Shown here: positions 34,255 through 43,420 of the stretch, one piece after another
Layout of the letters: each line of letters opens with the position of its first letter
How positions within the stretch are numbered: position 1 is the stretch's first letter
Assembly: GCA_030651895.1 (NCBI GenBank)
Contig: JAUSBR010000011.1
Span: 87,239-151,238, forward strand
Length of the DNA stretch: 64,000 nucleotides
From: Sideroxyarcus sp.
GTDB taxonomy: Bacteria; Pseudomonadota; Gammaproteobacteria; Burkholderiales; Gallionellaceae
Reading direction: 5' to 3'
Made by a program: the position numbers and the translations under genes
Notes under the pieces: model-generated
The model's database searches: none
Told to the model about the DNA's origin: nothing
Seen by the model: only the letters and a program-made list of their open reading frames with translations

Positions 34255-34772
34255 GCTCTCCTTAGTAGATCATTCTCTTCGTGGTGCGATTGGCGCAGCA
34301 CTTCCAGCAGCGCCTTGCCGCCCATGCGGTCGTGGCTGTCCAGCTCCACCAGTTTCTCCAGCATCGCCTGTCCGGTCGTTTGATGGCCCAGGCGCAGGTT
34401 GATATAGCCCGTCGCCTTGAGCACCATCAGGTAGAAACGCACCAGGCCCATCGAGCGCATTACGCCCGCACCGACATTGGCCTCGCGCAGAAACATCCAG
34501 GTATCGGGAAAATCCAGCCGCCGGCCGACCACGGCCAGTGTGCTTTCCGCCACCAGCAGTGCGTCTTCGAGGCGGTGCTGGTAGAAGTAGTAACGGTACA
34601 GCGCGACCAGCACCATCAGATGCTGCGGCGCCATCAGACTGGCGCGCAGCAACAGGCTCTCTGACTCTTCGCTGCCGTACTTGTCCGCCGCCGCCATGAG
34701 CAGGCGCGCAACGTCCTGCGCCAGCGGTTCGTCGAAGTACAACTCGGCTTGTTCGAAATCGAGCAGATCCAT
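34251..34772 (-). CDS. nif-operon helical-repeat (TPR-like) protein
   Basis: A 173-residue helical protein with tetratricopeptide-like spacing (SLLLRASLMAPQHLMVLVAL, YRYYFYQHRLEDALLVAEST, MLEKLVELD). I know no characterised function. It lies between cysE and nifW with a three-base gap and an overlap, so it is translated as part of the nif operon. Similar unnamed proteins occur in the same spot in other proteobacterial nif clusters. A scaffold or chaperone role in nitrogenase assembly is plausible but unproven. Confidence 0.75.
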   Translation of the reverse strand: MDLLDFEQAELYFDEPLAQDVARLLMAAADKYGSEESESLLLRASLMAPQHLMVLVALYRYYFYQHRLEDALLVAESTLAVVGRRLDFPDTWMFLREANVGAGVMRSMGLVRFYLMVLKATGYINLRLGHQTTGQAMLEKLVELDSHDRMGGKALLEVLRQSHHEENDLLRRA

Positions 34773-34775
34773 GGT

Positions 34776-35609
34776 TCACTCCTTCCGGATGACGCGCGCG
34801 ACTTCGGTGCCGCACAGATCATCTGCTTCGCAACTGCGGCATTGCCCGTCCACCGGCTCGCCCTGTTTGCGCAGCTGTCCTTCCAGTACTTCGATGCGTT
34901 CCATCAGGCAGGCGATGGCGCGGCCGACCGGATCGGGGATCAGGTGGTGGTCAAGGTTGATGCCGTAGATGTTGTCCGTGCCCGCCTCTTCGGTGCGCAA
35001 CACGACCTTGGCGGGGATGCCGACCACGGTACGGTGTGCCGGCACGTCTTTCACCACCACCGAATTGGCGCCGACACGCACGTTCTGTCCCAGCGTGATC
35101 GCGCCGAGTATCTTCGCACCCGCTCCGACCACCACACCGTCGCCCAGTGTGGGATGGCGCTTGCCTTTGTTCCAGGTGGTACCGCCCAGCGTGACGCCGT
35201 GATACAGGGTGACGTCGTCGCCGATTTCGGCGGTCTCGCCGATCACCACGCCCGCGCCATGATCGATGAAGAAGCGGCGGCCGATGGTGGCACCGGGATG
35301 GATATCGATATTGGTGACGAAGCGCGCGAACCAGGACAGCAACCGCGCCGGATAGCGCAGGCCGAATTTCCATAGCCGGTGCGCGACGCGCTGCATCAGG
35401 ATGGCATGCACGCCGGGATAGGTGGTCAGCACTTCGAAGCGCGAGCGTGCGGCGGGGTCGCGCTGGAACACGCAGCTCACGTCTTCGCGCAAGAGACGAA
35501 GCAGGCTCACCTTTTCGGCGCGCTGAACACAACCCTCACCCGCCCCTTCGGGGCACCCTCTCCCGCTTGCGGGCGAGGGGTTGGGGAGTTTGATCATCAC
35601 GTCTTCCAT
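34776..35609 (-). CDS. cysE: serine O-acetyltransferase CysE (nif-linked)
   Basis: The enzyme for the first step of cysteine synthesis, feeding sulfur to NifS. The left-handed beta-helix acetyltransferase domain is clear: [59 protein letters not shown]. The C-terminus carries [10 protein letters not shown]. The open frame gives 277 residues with a good ribosome site (AGGAG, six bases before ATG 35609). Residues 7-28 are translated from a dispersed repeat (35525-35592). Without it the family-like part begins near [11 protein letters not shown], where GTG 35510 is an alternative start. Confidence 0.9.
   Translation of the reverse strand: MEDVMIKLPNPSPASGRGCPEGAGEGCVQRAEKVSLLRLLREDVSCVFQRDPAARSRFEVLTTYPGVHAILMQRVAHRLWKFGLRYPARLLSWFARFVTNIDIHPGATIGRRFFIDHGAGVVIGETAEIGDDVTLYHGVTLGGTTWNKGKRHPTLGDGVVVGAGAKILGAITLGQNVRVGANSVVVKDVPAHRTVVGIPAKVVLRTEEAGTDNIYGINLDHHLIPDPVGRAIACLMERIEVLEGQLRKQGEPVDGQCRSCEADDLCGTEVARVIRKE
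35525..35592. repeat. dispersed repeat unit inside the cysE 5' end
   Basis: The sequence CCTCTCCCGCTTGCGGGCGA and flanking CCCTCACC/GGTTGGGGAG match units seen at 18112-18235 and 38190-38315. Here the unit is in frame with cysE and has no stop codon on that strand. Confidence 0.7.
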
Positions 35610-35618
35610 GATGCGCTC

Positions 35619-36764
35619 CTAGTGCGCCGCACCGGGCTGGGTGCGCCCGATGTAGCGTTGGTAGAGGAACAGCAGTTCCTGATCGGCGGGCGAGCGCTTG
35701 GCGCGTTCGGCAAAGCTGCGGATGTCGGGCAGCAAGGCTCGCGCTTCGGCCTGGCTCAGGTTGAGACCCATGGTGGCATAGGCGGCGATGATGCCGTGTG
35801 CGCCGGAATGCTTACCGACCACGAGCTTGTGCTGGCGACCGACTTCGATGGGATCGAAACCCTGATAGGTGTCCGGGTCCTTGAGCAGGCCGTCGACATG
35901 GATGCCCGCCTCGTGCGTGAACACACCCTCGCCCACCACGCTCTTCTGCCAGTGCACCGGACGGCCCGATGCGGCGGCGACCAGTTTCGACAGGTCGGTG
36001 AAATGGCTGAGGTCGATGCCGGTGTCCATGCCGTAGAGTTTCTTCAGACCAAGGGCGACTTCTTCCAGCGGCGCATTGCCCGCGCGTTCGCCCAGACCGT
36101 TCACCGTGGTGTTGATATGCGTCGCCCCGGCCAGCGCGGCGGCGAGACTGTTGGCGGTGGCGAGGCCGAGGTCATCGTGCGCATGCATCTCGATCTCAAG
36201 GTCGCAGGCACTGCGCAAGGCTGAGATGGCCTTGTGTACGCCGAACGGTTCCATCACGCCGAGCGTGTCGGCGAAGCGGATACGGCGCGCGCCGGCAGCT
36301 TGTGCAGCCTCGGCGACCCGCAGCATGAATTCGGGATCGGCGCGCGATGCATCCTCGCAGCCGACGATGACGCCCATGCCCTGTTCGCTGGCGAAGGGCA
36401 CCAGGTCGAAGATGGTCTCCAGCACCCAGTCGCGGTCATGGCCCAGTTTTTTCTTGATCTGGATGTCCGACACAGGGATCGACAGATCGATGAGATGCAC
36501 ATCGACCAGTTCCGCCGCGAGAATGTCGGGCTTGCACATGCGGCACCAGGCGACGAGTTTTGCGTTCAGATTTAGCGCGGCGACGGCGTTGATGCTGTCG
36601 CGCTCTTCCTCGCCCATCGCCGGGATGCCGACTTCCAGCTCCGGCACGCCGAGCGCGTCGAGTTGGCGCGCGATGTCCAGCTTCTCCTCCAGCGTGAACG
36701 CCACCCCGGCGGTCTGTTCGCCGTCGCGCAGGGTGGTGTCGTCGATGATGATGGAGCGGGACAT
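35619..36764 (-). CDS. nifV: Homocitrate synthase NifV
   Basis: An enzyme that condenses acetyl-CoA and 2-oxoglutarate to homocitrate, the organic ligand of FeMo-co. It is 381 residues. The TIM barrel begins with [19 protein letters not shown], carrying the metal-binding D and the catalytic [17 protein letters not shown] and [13 protein letters not shown] supply the other metal ligands and active-site residues. The ATG at 36764 is preferred to the GTG at 36773 because AGGTGA then has normal spacing. It follows nifS after a repeat of about 180 bases. Confidence 0.94.
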   Translation of the reverse strand: MSRSIIIDDTTLRDGEQTAGVAFTLEEKLDIARQLDALGVPELEVGIPAMGEEERDSINAVAALNLNAKLVAWCRMCKPDILAAELVDVHLIDLSIPVSDIQIKKKLGHDRDWVLETIFDLVPFASEQGMGVIVGCEDASRADPEFMLRVAEAAQAAGARRIRFADTLGVMEPFGVHKAISALRSACDLEIEMHAHDDLGLATANSLAAALAGATHINTTVNGLGERAGNAPLEEVALGLKKLYGMDTGIDLSHFTDLSKLVAAASGRPVHWQKSVVGEGVFTHEAGIHVDGLLKDPDTYQGFDPIEVGRQHKLVVGKHSGAHGIIAAYATMGLNLSQAEARALLPDIRSFAERAKRSPADQELLFLYQRYIGRTQPGAAH

Positions 36765-36782
36765 TTTATTCACCTAAATTCA

Positions 36783-36961
36783 AAAAACATTTGCCACAGA
36801 GGACACAGAGATCACAGAGAAAAACATCCGTGCCCAGAGTGGTCCGTTCGTGGTGAGCTTGTCGAACCATGAACTGCCCTTCGACAGGCTCAGGGCGAAC
36901 GGCTTTTGGTTTGCTTGGTTCATCTCCGTGTACTCTGTGTTCTCTGTGGCTAAATTGTTTT
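36783..36961. repeat. nested inverted repeats between nifS and nifV
   Basis: Outer arms resemble GCCACAGAGGACACAGAG and its complement CTCTGTGTTCTCTGTGGC. Nested within are GTTCGTGGTGAGCTTGTCGA and CTTCGACAGGCTCAGGGCGA units, which also form a palindrome. One dispersed repeat therefore appears to sit inside another. No promoter was recognised. Confidence 0.7.
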
Positions 36962-36967
36962 TCATGA

Positions 36968-38176
36968 TTATGCGTAAGTCGGCGCGAACGCCTTTTCCGG
37001 TTCGGCCGCGGGACCGTCGCCTTCCCAGTACGGCGACAGCTTGCGCAGTTGCGCGATGATCTCGGGCACCACGGCGATCACGCGGTCCACTTCGGCCTCG
37101 GTGCTGTAACGCGACAGCGAGAAGCGCACCGTGCCGTGAGCTGCGGTGTAGGGAATTCCCATCGCGCGCATCACATGGCTGGGTTCCAGCGAACCGGAGG
37201 TGCAGGCGGAACCGCTCGACGCGGCGATGCCGAACTTGTTGAGCAGCAGCAGGATCGCCTCGCCCTCGATGAACTCGAACGCGATGTTGCTGGTGTTGGG
37301 CAGGCGGTTGTCCGGATTACCGGTGACGAAAGAGCGCGGCACCTTGGCGAGGATGGCGGCTTCCAGTTTGTCGCGCAGACGCGCAACTTCGGTGTTCTCG
37401 AAAGTCATCGCTTCCAGCGCCATCTCGGCAGCTTTGCCGAGACCGACGATGGAAGTAGTGTTCTCGGTACCCGCACGACGGCCGCGTTCCTGATGGCCGC
37501 CGCGCAGCAGCGGACGGAAACGGGTACCGCGTTTCAGATACAGGACGCCGATGCCCTTGGGCGCGTGCAGCTTGTGGCCGGACACGGACAACATGTCGAT
37601 CTTGGTGTCCTTCAGGTTCAGCGGCACTTTACCCACGGCCTGCACCGCGTCGGTGTGGAACATCGCACCGGCGGCATTCGCCAGCTCGGCCATCTCCACC
37701 ACCGGGAAGAAAGTACCCGTCTCGTTGTTCGCCCACATCACCGACACGACAGCGGTTTGCTCGCTCAGCAATTTTTTGTATTCGTCCAGGTCGAGACGAC
37801 CTTTGCCGTCGACCTTGAGGTAATGCACCTTGTAGCCTTCTTTTTCCAGATACGCACACAGCGTCAGGATGGCCGGATGCTCGACAGTGGTGGTGATGAT
37901 CTCCTTGCGCTCGGGTTGTGCCTTCAATGCCGAGAGCAAAGCGGTGGAATCCGATTCGGTGCCGCAGGAAGTGAAGATGATCTCGGAGTCGTGTTCAGCA
38001 CCGAGCAACTCCTGCACCTGCATGCGCGCCTTCTTGATGGCGAGGCCGACCTTGTTGCCGAAGCTGTGCATCGACGAGGGGTTGCCAAACTGCTCGGTGA
38101 AATACGGCAGCATGGCTTCCACCACGGCGGGGTCTACCCGGGTGGTTGCGTTGTTGTCGAAATAGATGCCTTCCAT
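36968..38176 (-). CDS. nifS: Cysteine desulfurase NifS
   Basis: A PLP enzyme that takes sulfur from cysteine for nitrogenase Fe-S clusters. It is 402 residues. The PLP lysine is K202 (SVSGHKLHAPKG) and the catalytic cysteine is C325 (SSGSACTSGSLEPSHVM), the same numbers as in Azotobacter NifS. VEHPAI and HTDAVQAVGK complete the cofactor site. It works with NifU on the other side of a repeat of about 125 bases. GGAGCAG lies upstream of the ATG. Confidence 0.96.
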   Translation of the reverse strand: MEGIYFDNNATTRVDPAVVEAMLPYFTEQFGNPSSMHSFGNKVGLAIKKARMQVQELLGAEHDSEIIFTSCGTESDSTALLSALKAQPERKEIITTTVEHPAILTLCAYLEKEGYKVHYLKVDGKGRLDLDEYKKLLSEQTAVVSVMWANNETGTFFPVVEMAELANAAGAMFHTDAVQAVGKVPLNLKDTKIDMLSVSGHKLHAPKGIGVLYLKRGTRFRPLLRGGHQERGRRAGTENTTSIVGLGKAAEMALEAMTFENTEVARLRDKLEAAILAKVPRSFVTGNPDNRLPNTSNIAFEFIEGEAILLLLNKFGIAASSGSACTSGSLEPSHVMRAMGIPYTAAHGTVRFSLSRYSTEAEVDRVIAVVPEIIAQLRKLSPYWEGDGPAAEPEKAFAPTYA

Positions 38177-38189
38177 TTTCTGCTCCTTT

Positions 38190-38315
38190 ATCTAGCCCCT
38201 CGCCCGCAAGCGGGAGAGGGGTTGGGGTGAGGGTCGGTGGGTACAACCACTTTCGCTTTTACTCATCGCCCCTCATCCCCAGCCCTTCCCCCGCCTGCGG
38301 GGGAAGGGAGTTAAA
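38190..38315. repeat. composite palindromic repeat between nifU and nifS
   Basis: The reverse-complement arrangement of the repeat at 18112-18235: CCTCGCCCGCAAGCGGGAGA, then GGTTGGGGTGAGGG, a spacer, and CTTCCCCCGCCTGCGGGGGA. It lies within the operon and leaves no room for another gene. Confidence 0.75.
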
Positions 38316-38318
38316 ACA

Positions 38319-39209
38319 TCACGGATGGCAAGTCGCCCTGCTCAACGCGCCCGCCTTGGTCGGCACGATCTTGATGAACTCTTTCAGCTCTTCCATCAGC
38401 TTCTGCTGGATGCCTTGCAGCGTGAGCGCTTCCATCTGGCAGCCCGCGCAGGCACCGGTCATGTTGACGTAGATGGTCTTGCCATCCACATCCACCAGCT
38501 CGATGTCGCCGCCGTCGCGTTTCAGTTGCGGTCGCACCATTTCCAGCACGGCTTCGATCTTGCGGATGCGTTGCAGGTTGGTCATGCCGACAGGCTTGGC
38601 TTCTTCCTTGGCCGGTGTACCGGGCTTGAAGCTTTCGCCGCGCTCGGCCATCACCTTCGCCAGGATCTCTTCGATGCCTTCGTGGCAGGACGAGCAACCG
38701 CCGCCCGCCTTGGTGTAGTTAGTCACGTCCTCCACCGAGCACAGCTCGTTGGCGCGGATGGTGTCTTCGATCAGCACCGCGTCGATGGCGAAGCATTTGC
38801 AGATCAGCGCGCCTTCTTCATGGTCGTCGCTCCACACTTCGCCGCGATAGTTGGCGACGGCGGCTTGCAGCGCTTCGCGTCCCATCACAGAGCAGTGCAT
38901 CTTTTCCGGCGGCAGACCGTCGAGGTAATCGGCGATGTCCTGGTTGCTTACCTTGAGTGCTTCATCCAGCGTCTTGCCCTTGATCATCTCGGTGAGCGCG
39001 GAAGAGGACGCGATGGCCGAGCCGCAGCCGAAGGTCTGGAAATGCGCGTCGAGAATGATGTCGGTATCCGGCTCCACCTTGAGCATCAGGCGCAGCGCGT
39101 CGCCGCACGAGATCGAGCCGACATCGCCCACCCCGTTGGCATCGGCCAGCACACCGGCGTTGCGCGGCTGGAAGAAGTGTTCTTTGACTTTGTCCGAGTA
39201 GTCCCACAT
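38319..39209 (-). CDS. nifU: Fe-S scaffold protein NifU
   Basis: A scaffold for [2Fe-2S] and [4Fe-4S] clusters delivered to NifH and other nif proteins, 296 residues. It has the full three-domain form. The N-terminal IscU-like domain has cysteines at 35, 62 and 106 (ISCGDA, FGCGSA, HCSVMG). The central permanent [2Fe-2S] domain is CKC and CSSC (about 137-175). The C-terminal Nfu domain has CAGC. The ATG at 39209 gives the family start [12 protein letters not shown]. It follows iscA by 11 bases. Confidence 0.95.
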   Translation of the reverse strand: MWDYSDKVKEHFFQPRNAGVLADANGVGDVGSISCGDALRLMLKVEPDTDIILDAHFQTFGCGSAIASSSALTEMIKGKTLDEALKVSNQDIADYLDGLPPEKMHCSVMGREALQAAVANYRGEVWSDDHEEGALICKCFAIDAVLIEDTIRANELCSVEDVTNYTKAGGGCSSCHEGIEEILAKVMAERGESFKPGTPAKEEAKPVGMTNLQRIRKIEAVLEMVRPQLKRDGGDIELVDVDGKTIYVNMTGACAGCQMEALTLQGIQQKLMEELKEFIKIVPTKAGALSRATCHP

Positions 39210-39220
39210 GGCGATGCTCC

Positions 39221-39544
39221 TTATGCGTTGAACGACGAGCCGCACGCGCAGGTCGAGCTGGCGTTCGGGTTTTCGAATTTCAAGCCGCTACCGGTGAGAC
39301 TGTCGACGAAATCGACGGTCACGCCTTCCAGCAACGGGGCGGAGAGCGGATCGACCAGCAGGGTGACCGCGCCGTATTCCAGCACGGTGTCGTCTTCCTG
39401 CTTGGCCTCTTCCAGCGTCATGCCGTACTGGAAGCCGGAGCAGCCGCCGCCGGAGATGGCGATGCGCAGTCCGGCGACAGGCGCGTCAGCACCTTTGATG
39501 AATCTCTCTACAGCGGAGATGGCGTTGGGTGTCATGGTGATCAT
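39221..39544 (-). CDS. iscA: IscA/HesB-type iron-sulfur assembly protein (nif)
   Basis: A 107-residue A-type Fe-S carrier, first gene of the iscA-nifUSV operon. The three ligand cysteines are in [10 protein letters not shown] and the terminal [21 protein letters not shown] is the family segment before them. AGGAG sits seven bases before ATG 39544. A sigma-54 promoter and a NifA site precede it. Its nif position identifies it as the nif-specific copy rather than a housekeeping one. Confidence 0.93.
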   Translation of the reverse strand: MITMTPNAISAVERFIKGADAPVAGLRIAISGGGCSGFQYGMTLEEAKQEDDTVLEYGAVTLLVDPLSAPLLEGVTVDFVDSLTGSGLKFENPNASSTCACGSSFNA

Positions 39545-39580
39545 GGTTCGCTCCTATCAGGTGGTCTGTGCCTGAGTATT

Positions 39581-39596
39581 CGCAAACTACGTGCCA
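39581..39596 (-). promoter_or_regulatory. sigma-54 promoter of iscA-nifUSV operon
   Basis: Minus strand TGGCAC-GTAGT-TTGCG has a perfect -24 box and correct spacing, with the last -12 base off consensus. The predicted start near 39570 leaves a 26-base leader with the iscA ribosome site. Confidence 0.85.
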
Positions 39597-39691
39597 GCCA
39601 TGACACAACAAGCTAAGTGATTGTTTTATTGAAATACAGTCTAATTTTCACGCTCTACTCGCGTGTGCGGAACAAGACGGGGGTGGGGTGT

Positions 39692-39707
39692 TGTAGGGTT
39701 TGTAACA
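39692..39707. promoter_or_regulatory. NifA upstream activator site (iscA-nifUSV)
   Basis: TGT-AGGGTTTGTA-ACA matches TGT-N10-ACA and lies about 96 bases upstream of the -24 element, the usual distance. Confidence 0.75.
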
Positions 39708-39792
39708 AGACATTCAAAGACCCTGCTGATGGGCGTGCCAAGCCGGGTAAACCTAGGGAAACACCTTAGAAAACGCTGATTTATTCGGTCTC

Positions 39793-39860
39793 GTCGTTCC
39801 GGCGAAGGCCGGAACCCAGTTAAATAAAGGCACTGGATACCGGCCTTCGCCGGTATGACG
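39793..39860. repeat. paired CCGGCGAAGGCCGG-type palindromes
   Basis: Two units (39793-39815 and 39834-39860) of the type TACCGGCCTTCGCCGGTA lie in opposite orientation about 20 bases apart. Related units recur at 40276-40300 and 40405-40432. They begin a gene-free stretch that runs to pepN. Confidence 0.7.
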
Positions 39861-39907
39861 AATTAATCAGCGCCTCCCTAGAACTTCATAGGCCTTGCCG
39901 AAAAGAA

Positions 39908-39930
39908 TAACGCCGAACAAGTCGGCGTTA
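39908..39930. repeat. nine-base stem-loop
   Basis: TAACGCCGA and TCGGCGTTA form a perfect stem around a five-base loop. The following TATAT is only weakly T-rich, so a terminator role is possible but not clear. Confidence 0.45.
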
Positions 39931-40201
39931 TATATCGGCATATTAAATTCCGATTTAGTCAGTCATCTAAGCTGACGTGGTGTGCAACACAGGATCTTCC
40001 TCACGACATTGCCGATAAGCGCCCCCTTTGGTGGTTACATTTCCGAGCTACAAAGATTTTCGACCACGGTTAATTTATACGCCCAACTTTTCACTAATAC
40101 AATTCAAAAGGCCGAGTTCCCACATGCGGCGCTCAGGCAATTTGGTCGGGAGGGGTTCAATCAATTTTTCTGTCTGGTGCGCACAAGCCCGGAGACCACT
40201 T

Positions 40202-40257
40202 GTAGGGTGCGCTTGCGCACCAGCGAGAGATGAAACTGGTGCGCAAGCGCACCCTAC
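40202..40257. repeat. 22-base perfect inverted repeat
   Basis: The arms 40202-40223 and 40236-40257 (core GGGTGCGCTTGCGCACC) are perfectly complementary around a 12-base loop. No open frame of note overlaps it. It belongs to the repeat-filled gap before pepN. Confidence 0.75.
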
Positions 40258-40275
40258 GTCTGTCCATTAGGCCGT

Positions 40276-40432
40276 CATACCGGCGAAGGCCGGTATCCAG
40301 CAATGAAAAATATTCCGCGAAGCGGACAAAACCAAGATGTTGTCCCACTTGACCGAAGGTCAGCCTGTCCTGAGATTGTCGAAGGGTGGGAAATATTTAA
40401 TCATCTGGATACCGGCCTTCGCCGGTATGACG
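40276..40432. repeat. paired TACCGGCGAAGGCCGGTA palindromes
   Basis: Units at 40276-40300 and 40405-40432 are in inverted orientation. Between them is another repeat fragment of the GGTCAGCCTGTCCTGAG/TTGTCGAAGG type. Confidence 0.65.
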
Positions 40433-40445
40433 CCCCCTACACCCC

Positions 40446-40507
40446 GGGAGCGCCGACGTCTCGTCGGCATTGGTCTTAATAACAGCCGACGGGACGTCGG
40501 CGCTCCC
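40446..40507. repeat. 15-base perfect inverted repeat
   Basis: GGGAGCGCCGACGTC (40446-40460) and its exact complement (40493-40507) enclose a second small palindrome. It lies 65 bases before pepN and may influence its expression. Confidence 0.7.
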
Positions 40508-40572
40508 ATTCAAGGTGACTTCCGACCATCTTTGCTGTCAAACTTCGCCCCTTCCAGAAAAGCAGACCCATC

Positions 40573-43212
40573 ATGACCCAACCCACCCCCCACACCACGC
40601 TCCTTTCCGACTACACCCCGCCGCCCTTCCTGATCGACACCGTCGACGTCGACATCGACTTCCGCAGCGGCGAAGCCATCGTGACAACCCAACTGGCGCT
40701 GCGCCGCAATCCGGCCGCACACACGCCCAACGCCCCCTTGGTGCTGGACGGCGAGGAGCTGGAATTGCTTGGCGTGAAGCTGGATGGGAAGGAACTGACC
40801 AAGGATCGCTATCGCTTGAGCCCGGAGCAGTTAACGCTCCCCGACGCCCCCGACACCTTCCGCCTCGAAACGCAATCGCGCATCCACCCTGATACCAACA
40901 CCCGCCTTTCCGGTCTCTACCGCTCGGCCAACGGCTATTTCACCCAATGCGAGGCGCAGGGTTTCCGGCGTATCACCTGGTTCCAGGACAGGCCTGATGT
41001 CATGGCGCGTTACACCGTCACGCTGCATGCCGACAAAGCGGCATTGCCGCAACTGCTGGCCAACGGCAATCCGGTGGGTAGCGGCGACGAGGCAGGCGGC
41101 CGTCACTGGGCCAAGTGGCAAGACCCATTCCCCAAGCCCTGCTACCTGTTCGCAGTGGTCGCCGCCAAACTTGATGTGCTGAGCGACAGCTATCGCACGC
41201 TATCGGGCCGTGAGGTGAAGCTGGCGATCTACGTTGAGCACGGCAAGCTCGACCAATGCGAACACGCCATGGCCGCACTCAAGAAAGCCATGCACTGGGA
41301 CGAGCAGACGTTTGGTCTGGAATGCGATCTCGACATCTACATGATCGTGGCGGTTGGCGACTTCAACATGGGGGCGATGGAGAACAAGGGGCTGAACATC
41401 TTCAACACCAAGTATGTGCTGGCCCGGCCGGACGTTGCCACCGATGTCGATTACGAGAACATCGACCGCGTGGTGGCGCATGAATATTTCCACAACTGGA
41501 CCGGCAACCGCGTGACCTGCCGCGACTGGTTCCAGCTATCGCTCAAAGAAGGACTCACCGTCTTCCGCGATCAGGAATTCGGCGCCGACGTACACAACCG
41601 CTCTGTGGCGCGCATTCGCGAAGTGCGCGGCCTGCGCGCCGGGCAATTCCCCGAAGACAACGGCCCCATGGTGCATCCGGTGCGGCCTGCGTCGTATATC
41701 GAGATCAACAACTTCTACACCGCCACGGTCTATCAAAAAGGTGCCGAAGTGGTGCGCATGATCCAGACCCTGATCGGCAAGGCTGCCTTCCGTCGCGGCA
41801 TGGACCTTTACTTTGAACGCCACGATGGACAGGCGGTGACCTGCGACGACTTCGTCGCCGCCATGGCCGATGCTTCCGGCGTCGATCTCAAACAGTTCAT
41901 GCGCTGGTACGACCAGGCCGGTTTGCCGCGCATACGCGCCACCGGCAGCTACGATGCGGCAAAGCAACGCTACACGCTGCGCCTGAGCCAATCCTGCGCC
42001 GCCACACCCGGCCAGCCGGAAAAACAGCCCTACCACATTCCCGTCACCGTCGGTCTGGTTGGACCGAACGGAGAAGAACTGCCCCTGCATCTGGCCGGCG
42101 ATAGCAAAGTAATCACCGAGCGCGTGCTGTCGCTGCAAACCGCAGCACAGGAATTCGTCTTTGAGAAAGTGTCCGTTACCCCCGTGCCCTCGCTGCTGCG
42201 CGATTTCTCGGCACCGGTCGTGCTGGAATTTGATTACACAGAAGCAGAACTCGCCCACTTGCTGGCGCATGACAGCGATCCATTCAACCGCTGCGAAGCC
42301 GGGCAACGGCTGGCCAGCCAACTGATCATCGCCGCCACCGCCGCCATCAGCGCGGGCAAAGCGCCAAACTGGTCGGCCGACTTTGCCAAAGCGGCAGCGC
42401 GCGTACTGGCCCAATCCGCCACCGACCCGGCCTTCGCCGCCGAAGCGTTGACCCTGCCCGGCGAGGCAACGCTGGCGGAACAACTGGACGTTGTCGATCC
42501 AGATGCCCTGCATGCCGCCCGCAACGGCCTGCGCCGCCACCTCGCGGAACAACTCGGCACTGCATTCAGAGCCTGCTATGAGTCGCTTGCACCCAAGGGA
42601 ATCTACAAGCCCGATTCGCAAGATGCCGCGCGCCGCGCTTTGCGCAATCTATGCCTTGGCTACCTGAGCGAAACAGACAGCGCGGAGACGCGCGCACTGG
42701 CGAAAAAACAATTCGATACCGCAGACAACATGACCGACCAGTTCGCCGCACTGAGCGTGCTGGCACAGAGCGAAGGCGAAGAACGCGTGCAGGCCCTGGA
42801 CGCTTTCTATGCACGCTGGAAAGACGAGGCACTGGTGATCGACAAATGGCTGCAAGTGCAGTCAACCAGCCGTCGCCCCGGCACACTGGCAGAAGTGGAA
42901 CGACTGGTCGCGCATCCCGCGTTCGACCTGCGCAACCCGAACAAGGTCTACGCGCTGCTGCGCGCCTTCGGCAGCAACCATGTGCGCTTCCACGCCGCCG
43001 ACGGCAGCGGCTACCGCTTCCTCGCCGAACAAACGCGCACGCTCGACGGCATCAATCCCCAGGTTGCGGCAAGACTGGCACGCTGCTTCGACCGCTGGCG
43101 CAGGTTCGATGCCACGCGTCAGGCACATGCGCGTGCCGCGCTGGAAATGCTACGCAACCATAAGGGGCTGTCGCGGGATGTGTTTGAGATTGTGGAGAGG
43201 TCGTTGGGGTGA
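40573..43212 (+). CDS. pepN: Aminopeptidase N (PepN, M1 family)
   Basis: A zinc aminopeptidase of 879 residues, close to the family length of about 870-885. The substrate motif GAMEN and the zinc motif HEYFHNWTGN (H-E-x-x-H) are present, with the distal Glu in LKEGLTVFRDQEF. It acts in the cytoplasm in the last steps of peptide breakdown. The 3' end matters here: its last 48 bases recur as a degenerate copy at 50782-50829, and the 43 bases from 43134 to 43176 recur at 53318-53361. This marks pepN as the left border of the accessory region. Confidence 0.95.
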   Translation: MTQPTPHTTLLSDYTPPPFLIDTVDVDIDFRSGEAIVTTQLALRRNPAAHTPNAPLVLDGEELELLGVKLDGKELTKDRYRLSPEQLTLPDAPDTFRLETQSRIHPDTNTRLSGLYRSANGYFTQCEAQGFRRITWFQDRPDVMARYTVTLHADKAALPQLLANGNPVGSGDEAGGRHWAKWQDPFPKPCYLFAVVAAKLDVLSDSYRTLSGREVKLAIYVEHGKLDQCEHAMAALKKAMHWDEQTFGLECDLDIYMIVAVGDFNMGAMENKGLNIFNTKYVLARPDVATDVDYENIDRVVAHEYFHNWTGNRVTCRDWFQLSLKEGLTVFRDQEFGADVHNRSVARIREVRGLRAGQFPEDNGPMVHPVRPASYIEINNFYTATVYQKGAEVVRMIQTLIGKAAFRRGMDLYFERHDGQAVTCDDFVAAMADASGVDLKQFMRWYDQAGLPRIRATGSYDAAKQRYTLRLSQSCAATPGQPEKQPYHIPVTVGLVGPNGEELPLHLAGDSKVITERVLSLQTAAQEFVFEKVSVTPVPSLLRDFSAPVVLEFDYTEAELAHLLAHDSDPFNRCEAGQRLASQLIIAATAAISAGKAPNWSADFAKAAARVLAQSATDPAFAAEALTLPGEATLAEQLDVVDPDALHAARNGLRRHLAEQLGTAFRACYESLAPKGIYKPDSQDAARRALRNLCLGYLSETDSAETRALAKKQFDTADNMTDQFAALSVLAQSEGEERVQALDAFYARWKDEALVIDKWLQVQSTSRRPGTLAEVERLVAHPAFDLRNPNKVYALLRAFGSNHVRFHAADGSGYRFLAEQTRTLDGINPQVAARLARCFDRWRRFDATRQAHARAALEMLRNHKGLSRDVFEIVERSLG

Positions 43213-43420
43213 GGGATGAATCTATTGCATTCAAGAGCCGGATAATCTCCAAAATATCAGACGATGGCATTGAGGATAAAACCGAAAAGTGAACCGCATA
43301 AGACGCAATAAATGACTTCAGCGTCGCGCTCTGCTGCTTGATTGCCGCCTATGTATTGAAGCGCATACCGCATAGTGAGCGGCCTATGTGAAAGCATGCA
43401 AAAACTGAGGATGCCCGGTA

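Noticed and set aside
39620..39645. TGTTTTATTGAAATACA as a second NifA site before iscA
   Set aside because: The spacer is 11 rather than 10 bases, and the site at 39692 fits exactly.
39597..40572. CRISPR array in the repeat-rich gap before pepN
   Set aside because: The repeats are palindromes of several different families at irregular spacing, with no regular spacer length and no cas genes.
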